Source: Saururus chinensis (lineage: Eukaryota > Streptophyta > Magnoliopsida > Piperales > Saururaceae). Taken from it: 64,000 bases of DNA. The stretch covers positions 4,012,501 through 4,076,500 of the forward strand of contig CP141143.1 in the NCBI GenBank assembly GCA_035235625.1. The letters run 5' to 3'. A program made the translations under genes and the position numbers. Position 1 is the first letter of the stretch. Every line of letters begins with the position of its first letter. The notes below the pieces were generated by a model. The model did not search any database and was not told the origin of the DNA. It saw only the letters and a program-made list of their open reading frames with translations. Below are positions 56,741 through 64,000 of this stretch, piece after piece.

Positions 56741-59700
56741 TCATGCCCCAGCACCCGCCCGACCCTAGCCGAACCTAGTCGAAGGCACAGTTGAACCACA
56801 TAGGGGTAACTAAATTGCATTGCAGAAGTCTTTAACCCCTTAATCGGGTATTTAACGCATACACGGAGTTGCACACCTTTAGTTCTTTGAAGAAGAGAAA
56901 TAAAGTAAAATAAGAGGATAACATATCCGAAATAAATCCTCAAATGTAACCCACATACATATTATCCTGAGCCAACACATGGCTCAAAATACAAAAAATT
57001 TAGACAAGTCTAAAAGCATCAAATATACACGAGTCTAAAACATAAACCACCACACAAGATGTTTTATAATCATAATAGCATAAATCATAACACAAAACAA
57101 TGTCCGAAGGCATCCACGCCTACTCCCATGCATATCCCGATCGACCCTCATACAGGGAATCTTTATTAACTGCATGTTACGTCATGAAGCCCCAAAACAA
57201 AACACAGAAAGAAGGGTGAGTAAAACTCAGTAAGGTTTGAAATACGATAACATTAACAAAAAAATAGTCACAACACATCAACGTGGTAATTTAGATCCAC
57301 ATTTCACATAATATTTCCATTTCTGATTAAATCCCATACCATACCCCTATTTATCCATACGTAATCATCCTACACACTAGTATCTTATACATACTAATCA
57401 TGACATAACATCCATCTTGCTTAATAACTGATTCTCACACAATCAAATCCATAATAATGCACATCAAACCATTCTCTTTCAAAACATTCAACCTGCATAA
57501 CACATGTCTTCAACACGTAATCACATAATGCATATTTATATCATTTATCAATAGATCATTAACACGATACTAAATCTTGTATAATAAATCATATTCACAT
57601 ATGTCACATAATTTCAATTATCCCTACACAACCTATGTAACCTGGGCATAATATTATCTCATACACATGTATCATCAATAAGTGGTGAAGGTCGCTATTA
57701 TGGACAGAAAGATAATCATGCTACATAGGCTGGACATAGTTTGATTCCCACGAAGAAAACCTAAAGTGTTCAGGGTAGTCAACCCCTAAGCTTGCTCGCC
57801 TTGGACAATCCTAGCCAAGGATGCCCAAATCTCACACAGAGAACCTAGAGCACGTGTGTTCACCCTCGACATCTCTAGTGCCAGGAAAGAGTCCAAATTC
57901 CCATAGGGAACCTAGATCACGTGGTAACCAATGCACGAAGGCTATCTCAAGAAATTGTAACTGCATGACAAGCACACAACTCGTCACAATTCAACTCAAC
58001 TCAACATATACTTAGATCGACTCAACCCAGGGAGTATCAATGTTCTACACAGGAACCCAAATCGAAATCATGTCATTTCGGACCAACCAATTTTTGATAA
58101 ACCCATGGCTGATTAATCTAGCATACAATCTCATATCATTGTATACAATCGATCAACCACGGCTAAACTCAATGAAGTCTTAATCGTTTCATGATACATG
58201 CAACATGGTACATACGTGGGTACAACATACATGAAACCTATTTATGAATCATGTGTCCATCAGTTCCTCATGCATTATACATGGTAAAAATATTCAACTC
58301 TAAGCATATAAACATGCCTTATAAATAACTCATTATCATACCACACATGCTCTTTAACATCTAATTATGGTTTCTAACTGAAATCATGAGTGAAAACCAT
58401 CGAAAATCATTAATCAAGGCAAGTGTAACCTCATGCTAAACCTATGCAAGCACATTCACACTATACTTAAATCTAGACATGACACCATTATTTATCCATA
58501 ATTTAATCACATTATATGAAGACATATCAGTTCATTCTAATGCTATAATCTTGTTGGAATTCATGTTTAAAACATAAGGAATCATTCAATCATAGATTCA
58601 AGATAAGCAATCCTAACATGTGTAGCCAACAATATGTAATTTCACATAATACCTAAATACTCTTCATAATTCCCAACATCAGTAGCATGTCATTCTAGTG
58701 GCTCATTCTAGCATAAATCACTCAATATAAATATAAGAAATGATATTAAAGAGTAAAAATATAAGAATAAGTAAAAGAAACAAAATGGCCAAAACTACAG
58801 TACAACCGTTCGATCGCCCTGCAGGGCCGTTTGAATGGCTAGCCATTCAATCAGCGTGCATGACCATTCGAACGTCATAACGACAGTTCCTGGTTCATCT
58901 TCCCCACTTCGAAACCAAAACTGAATCTTTTCAAAAACCACTTAAACTCCCAAATCCTACTCCCAAACATCACCATAATCAAATTCATGCTTAATAAACA
59001 TCAAATCTAGCTATTACTAAACAAAAACCCTAAGAAATCTAATTAAAGTTTACTCCTTTCCCTAATCACCATTAAAGCTTATAATCATGGAACCCATTTT
59101 AAAACCCTATGAAAACATGAATCTGAATCACAACAATGTTCAACAATTTCTTGATTCAAAATGACTCTTCAAATACTTTCAAATTTTACCAAAAATATAA
59201 TTTTTATTAATACCTTCACAAAGCCAATTTTTAAACACAAATCCTTCAAGAACAAGTAGATCTAAGGTTCGAGAGACTTAAAAATGAAACTCCCATTATT
59301 GGGTTTTGAAATAGAAACCCAAATCAATAGATTTTGAGTTGAAATCGAGATTAATTCAAAGCAAAAGAAGATATTTGAAAGATTTAATAAAAACCCTAAT
59401 AGATTAATGAAACATTAAGCAAATCTATACCTTAATCTCGTTTCTCTTTTAGAAAAATGAGGATTAGGCTCCTAAGATCTTGGTCTTAGCCCTTTTTTAA
59501 TTAAGAAAGTGGTTGTGTCATTTCTTTTATAGAAAAGGGGTGGGTTAAACTTAATGAATTTGTGGGGTGCAAATATAATTTATTACCAAAAATAGATAGG
59601 CTTGCTTATTTAAACCTAAATTGAAGTCTAGCAATTTTGAAAAATTATTTTTGGTATTAAGTTGTTGTTAGGGTCATTTGGGATTATAACTCAAATTTTA

Positions 59701-59951
59701 CACGTGGGGCCCACGGTGGGTCTTGCCCCCTAATTTTTTGGGCAAAATAGTGAAAATTTCTAAAATTCTAGAAAAAATCTAAATGATTGAAAATAACTTA
59801 AAAATCATAGATGTGAAGAAAATTTTAGTTAAGACCCTTGTTAACCACTTTAAATTTTGAAAATAGTTAAATCGATTAGAATTTAGCATTAAACTATGAA
59901 ATAACAATTAAATAGAATAAAATAAACTAGTTCAAGTTTATGGATCTTATA
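56741..59951 (-). mobile_element. LTR-B copy B5 (right arm of inverted pair)
   Basis: Begins TCATGCCCCAGCACCCGCCC and ends TGGATCTTATA, the reverse complement of the LTR-B ends. TATA box at 59524-59531 on the minus strand, about 420 bp from its 5' end. The four-site module is at about 58806-58880. It directly abuts B4, so the two 3' ends meet. Confidence 0.82.
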
Positions 59952-62359
59952 TAATATATATCTCTCCTATAAAAATGGGGTAACCTAAGAGCTTATTACT
60001 AAAGGCCAAACTTTAATCTTATATATTCACCATAAAAAGTTTTGAGACTATTTCGATGTCATTTTTTTATGGTACTCAAATTTAATTTATTTACTCATAA
60101 TTTTAAGTTTAAGTGGACTTAGCCCATTTAACCCATCATATATAATAAAAGCACTGAGCCATATTATGATGCATATCATGATCCGTTGACTATTGCCCCA
60201 TTTGAGCAAAGCTTCAGCCCACTCTATGTAATACTTTGTGTTATTTTTAAGCCCATGATCACGCACCAAGTGGGCAAAGGTTTTATATGGGATGCTGGTG
60301 GAGGTATGTATTTATTACATTTTTGTAACATATATGTATTAATTACATTAGTTAGAAGGGCCACGTATAAAAATGTATTATTGGGTTTTGGTTCAGGCCC
60401 AACTCTGTATGTGCTACATGAGAAAACAATTTTTGTTTTCATTGTGTTCTTTCATTAACTCATATTCTCTCGCCACATATTGAGGGTCTTGTTTAATAAA
60501 TTGTATGAATTTATTAAGAAGTATCTTAGACCATATAAAAATATATATTTTCCTGCTACGTGACGGGCTCCCATGAATTAATACCCCCTAATGTATCATG
60601 TTCAGAGTCTTATGTGGGCTGATTAAGGGGCTCCAGAAACCGGTCACACTTGACGCTTTCCAAAAAAAAAAAACTAACAACACTTTTCAGGGTAAACAAA
60701 TATAAATTTTCTTATTCTAATTTCCATACTCTTCCTACTATGATAAGGAGTATATTAAAAACTTTCTAATTAGTAGAAGAATGGGAAATTAAGTACTTAA
60801 TGTGGGACAAAAGTTTTTTTGAAATCAGAAACTTAATATAGAATAAAGGTAGAATAAAAAAATCAGCTAGTCCAGCATGTTTTTTCTTGACAACAAGATT
60901 GCGAGATGGTTCTAGGTGCTTTGATTTATTATTGTTTACATCCAATTCCACGAGCAGTGGCAAAGTAAACCAAAGATGGCTTACCTTGACGTAGATCTGT
61001 CTCTAGCTTAGATGAACCTAATTGAAATAGAATCTTGGCTAGAACACAACTACAGAATGAGTAAAACTAGGAAGGTCTGCCTTCCTAATTATCTCCTTGG
61101 CTATGATGCTTTCTAAGTGTGACTTTTTTTTACGAGGTAAGCAAGAAATATGTTAAGCGTCGAAAAGGAAGGGTATAATAAATGGACATATTAAGAATAA
61201 CCCACGTACAAAATTAGTCTCACAAAGAGGTGGAAGCCATAAAACTAGAACAAAACCTCAAAGAATAAACAAGAGCATACTCTAGCTCTAGCATGATTTT
61301 TAGAGGTGTTTCATCATTCTTGACAAGTGGCAGTCTTGTGTTGGGAGTGATTTGCCCCTGTGGAGTCTCATGCTTTATTCATCTCCTCTTTCAACAACAC
61401 TTCTACCATTTTCTTCTATTGTGCATCATTAGTACTTAGTAAGAGAGAGTGCAGGTCATTAAAATGACAACCTAATTAATAGTGGAATGCCATGATAAAC
61501 AAGGACATTGAGGTTAGTATTGCCATACATACATTACACAAACTTTCAAATTTCATCAAGTCACTAAAAATTTATGGCATTTGATTGACAATCTAATACA
61601 TAACCAAAGATTAAAACCCATCAAAAGCACTTGGTGCACGACCCTACCTCTATAGGAGAATAGAACAACCCTCCATCAAACCTATGGTGTGTTGGCCCTT
61701 TGAACCCAACAAAGATCGCCCTGGTTACGTGCCTTCCATATTACCTGAAGTCATAATATATAAAATGGAGATAATTTTGCTACCTGAATATGTCCAGTAA
61801 AACCCTATACCTGGGTTTTGATTTGACAGAGAAAAGTAAATCATATTATAATCAATGAAATTCACTTTCGTTCAATCAAAACCCACGTGTAGAGCTTTGC
61901 TGGATAAATTGAGTGTAGGGTTATCAACACTCTATATAAAAGGAAAGACTTTAGGTGTGAGAAGCTCTCTTTTTCTCACTCATGCACAAATGGTTTTTAT
62001 TTCTGTTAAGGGGTTTTGGTCATGCATTTATTGCCCCTTAACATTATTTAAATGTTGCACAATCATGTCCTATAACCCATTCATTGGCCAAAACTGTTCG
62101 TTTTATACTGAAGATACCTCTCGTAATTAAGCATTGATTGTTCAATGAAGTGGTTGATCGGTTCCCAAAGGAGTCAACTAAAACCCATTTCACAAAAAAC
62201 AAAAACATGATTGGTCAATCAATTAAAATTGGTTATGTCTGATGATTATACAAGGGTGATTTGGCTTCCCAAAGGGATCAAATTTTCAACTAAAAGGCAC
62301 AAGAAATCTGTGATTTGGGTCGTTTGGCTAGTTTAAATTTTCTATTCTTAAAATAGTAC
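59952..62359. other. Intergenic
   Basis: No gene supported. Around 61855-62130 an open frame of 91 codons overlaps CTATATAAAAGG (61940), which looks like promoter sequence of a decayed LTR rather than a gene. Short frames at 60186-60458 show no family marks. Confidence 0.45.
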
Positions 62360-62895
62360 GTTTGGATATTGAATTAATTCAGTAACGAATAAATGTAGTA
62401 GTGAATTAATTTAAAAAATTTACCGCCAAATGTGAATTATGTTTGGTAAGAGAATTTGTTAAAATAAATTTAAATATCGCATCAAACTTAATTTTAAAAC
62501 TTTAAACTAATATAATTTTTTTTCTCGAACTCAGATATGTACGTTCTTTGTACCATTACGCTTCTAAATTCGAGCTCTATCAAACAAGATCTCATAAGGG
62601 TAGGTAATTTTAAACTTTCAAAGTAGGCCCTACCTATATGATATGTTTCTCAAAACTCAAATTGATATGAAAAATAACCGTTAAAAAATAATAGAATCTA
62701 TAATTTTTAAAACGGGGACTAGGAGAATGAATCGATTTAGTGATTCATGCTAATTCAGGCTTGAAACGGTCTGAATCAACTTCAATATTGAATTTTTAAT
62801 TCTGCACAGCTTCTACACATAAATAAGATTTTAAAAATTCAACCCTAAATTAAGGCTAAATCAACTGAATCTTTAGATAATTCAGTACCCAAACA
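62360..62895. mobile_element. Possible MITE with GTTTGG ends
   Basis: GTTTGGATATTGAATTAATT at the left is matched by the reverse complement of the right end (GTTTGGGTACTGAATTATCT). About 540 bp, no coding frame. No clear target duplication. Confidence 0.4.
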
Positions 62896-63298
62896 ACCCC
62901 TAAGTAGTCCAGATTCCCCATTACATCAAAACACATCATGGGCCCACACTTAGTTAGGGTAATCATCTGGTGGGTTCCACAATGTTTATATTTTTTTTTA
63001 CAAAAGTAAATGCAACATTAGAAAATTGCATTTTTTTATTGAACAATTCATGCAAATTTATGAGGGTGGTGCATAAAACAAAGGTAATCTAGAGTCAACT
63101 AGTACTTTTTTTCTCTTAATTTAGAGAAGGGTATGTCTATCTATACCCCCATCATCCTAAACATAATCAATATGCCACATCATCTGGAGGAAAATAATTA
63201 TATTCTATTATTTGCCCCAATAAACTCTCTTTGTAGTGTTTATTCTTTTAAGTTTCCTTGGTGACATCTCTCAAGGTAAATATACTCTGAAGATAATA

Positions 63299-63739
63299 GG
63301 GCTGCATCAAAAACTCGAACCAGAACCAATTCAAATGGAACTAACCCGAGATTGACCTAGGTTGGATCCTATCTCGGATTGGGTAGGGTCCAAGAAAAAA
63401 ATATTTAGGTAAATTTTGGGTTGGGTCGGGTCTAGCATGTGAAAACCCAAGAACCGACCTAAACCAACCTAAGTTCCTAATTAACTTATAAAATCATATT
63501 TAACCTTGATTATATGAAATTTTATAATTTTTTATAAATAAAACCAATTCAATATAATGTCAAATTGGTTTGAATTATTGGAACTTACTAGACCCAAGAT
63601 AGAATCTCGGTTCCTATTTTGGTTATCGGGTTTTTCGGGGTGTTATTTCAGGTCGAGTTGGGTCTGCATATTTTCGTTCTTATCTCGGGTCGGGTCGGGT
63701 CTTGCAAAACCTGACCTAACCCGACCCGAGATGTAGCCC
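63299..63739. mobile_element. Possible hAT-type MITE with GGGCTGCATC ends
   Basis: Terminal GGGCTGCATC and GATGTAGCCC are inverted with one mismatch. The interior is rich in GGGTCGGGT and its complement ACCCGACCC, giving extended self-complementarity. AGATAATA occurs just outside both ends but with a small gap on the right, so the target duplication is uncertain. Confidence 0.5.
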
Positions 63740-64000
63740 TACTAGATAATAGTTAGAAGAGGCATGGGAAAATTCAACCTGGCCCCAATCTAACCCGCCC
63801 TGCATTCAAGCCAACCTGACTCAAAATAAGGTAAAGGTTAGAGTTTTCAACTTTTACGCATTTTAAAAATAGGATCGGTCGAGATTTACTTGCACAAGCT
63901 AACCTCAACAATATTATTTAATAATGTCATGACCCAAGGTGAGGAAGATTAGAAAGAAATTTTCTTATATTTTTATTTTATTTATAGTCAATTAGTAACT
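63740..64000. other. Right edge of window
   Basis: No feature recognised in the last 260 bp. Confidence 0.4.

Noticed and set aside
61855-62130. 91-codon plus-strand frame with a TATA-like element
   Set aside because: No family similarity recognised. The TATA-like word is inside the frame, more consistent with LTR debris.

Overview
This window is nuclear DNA from a flowering plant. The evidence is two intronless DUF247 (UPF0481) genes, an eleven-exon plastid-type alpha/beta-hydrolase gene, an eight-cysteine hybrid proline-rich cell-wall protein, a eukaryotic tRNA-Asn with a T-run terminator, and nested LTR retrotransposons, CACTA ends and Stowaway-like MITEs. The lineage cannot be fixed by eye. 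Gene density is low: about five protein genes and one tRNA in 64 kb, with repeats between them.

Layout. 1-2.3 kb: tRNA-Asn and DUF247 gene 1. 2.3-12.1 kb: AT-rich repeat land with a foldback MITE, a TA microsatellite, a 3-kb inverted-repeat structure, an LTR fragment and a CACTA-like element packed with CT tracts. 12.3-14.07 kb: DUF247 gene 2, followed within 25 bp by a Ty3/gypsy element (14092-19484, target duplication ATAGG). That element carries a solo LTR inside its gag (15508-18885, target duplication CGGGC). 20.7-21.0 kb: Ty1/copia tail and LTR. 22.1-25.6 kb: alpha/beta-hydrolase gene on the minus strand. 28.3-35.3 kb: a 1.5-kb inverted duplication. Its left arm carries the 5' part of a small three-exon gene and its right arm a copy of exon 1 only. 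A solo LTR (target duplication GGGCT) follows the small gene, and a three-exon gene remnant lies beside the right-arm breakpoint. 38.9-39.6 kb: proline-rich protein gene, minus strand. 43-60 kb: a pile of nested and inverted LTRs of two families, here called LTR-A and LTR-B. 60-64 kb: no gene seen, two probable MITEs.

The genes do not form a pathway. The two DUF247 genes are clear relatives in the same orientation. The main biological interest is: (i) the retroelement splitting the presumed 3' untranslated region of DUF247 gene 2; (ii) the alpha/beta-hydrolase, which keeps the acid and histidine but has no recognisable nucleophile; (iii) the inverted gene duplication and the remnant at its edge; (iv) LTR-B, a 3.2-3.6 kb solo-LTR family with a conserved module of four short near-palindromes whose cores differ between copies.
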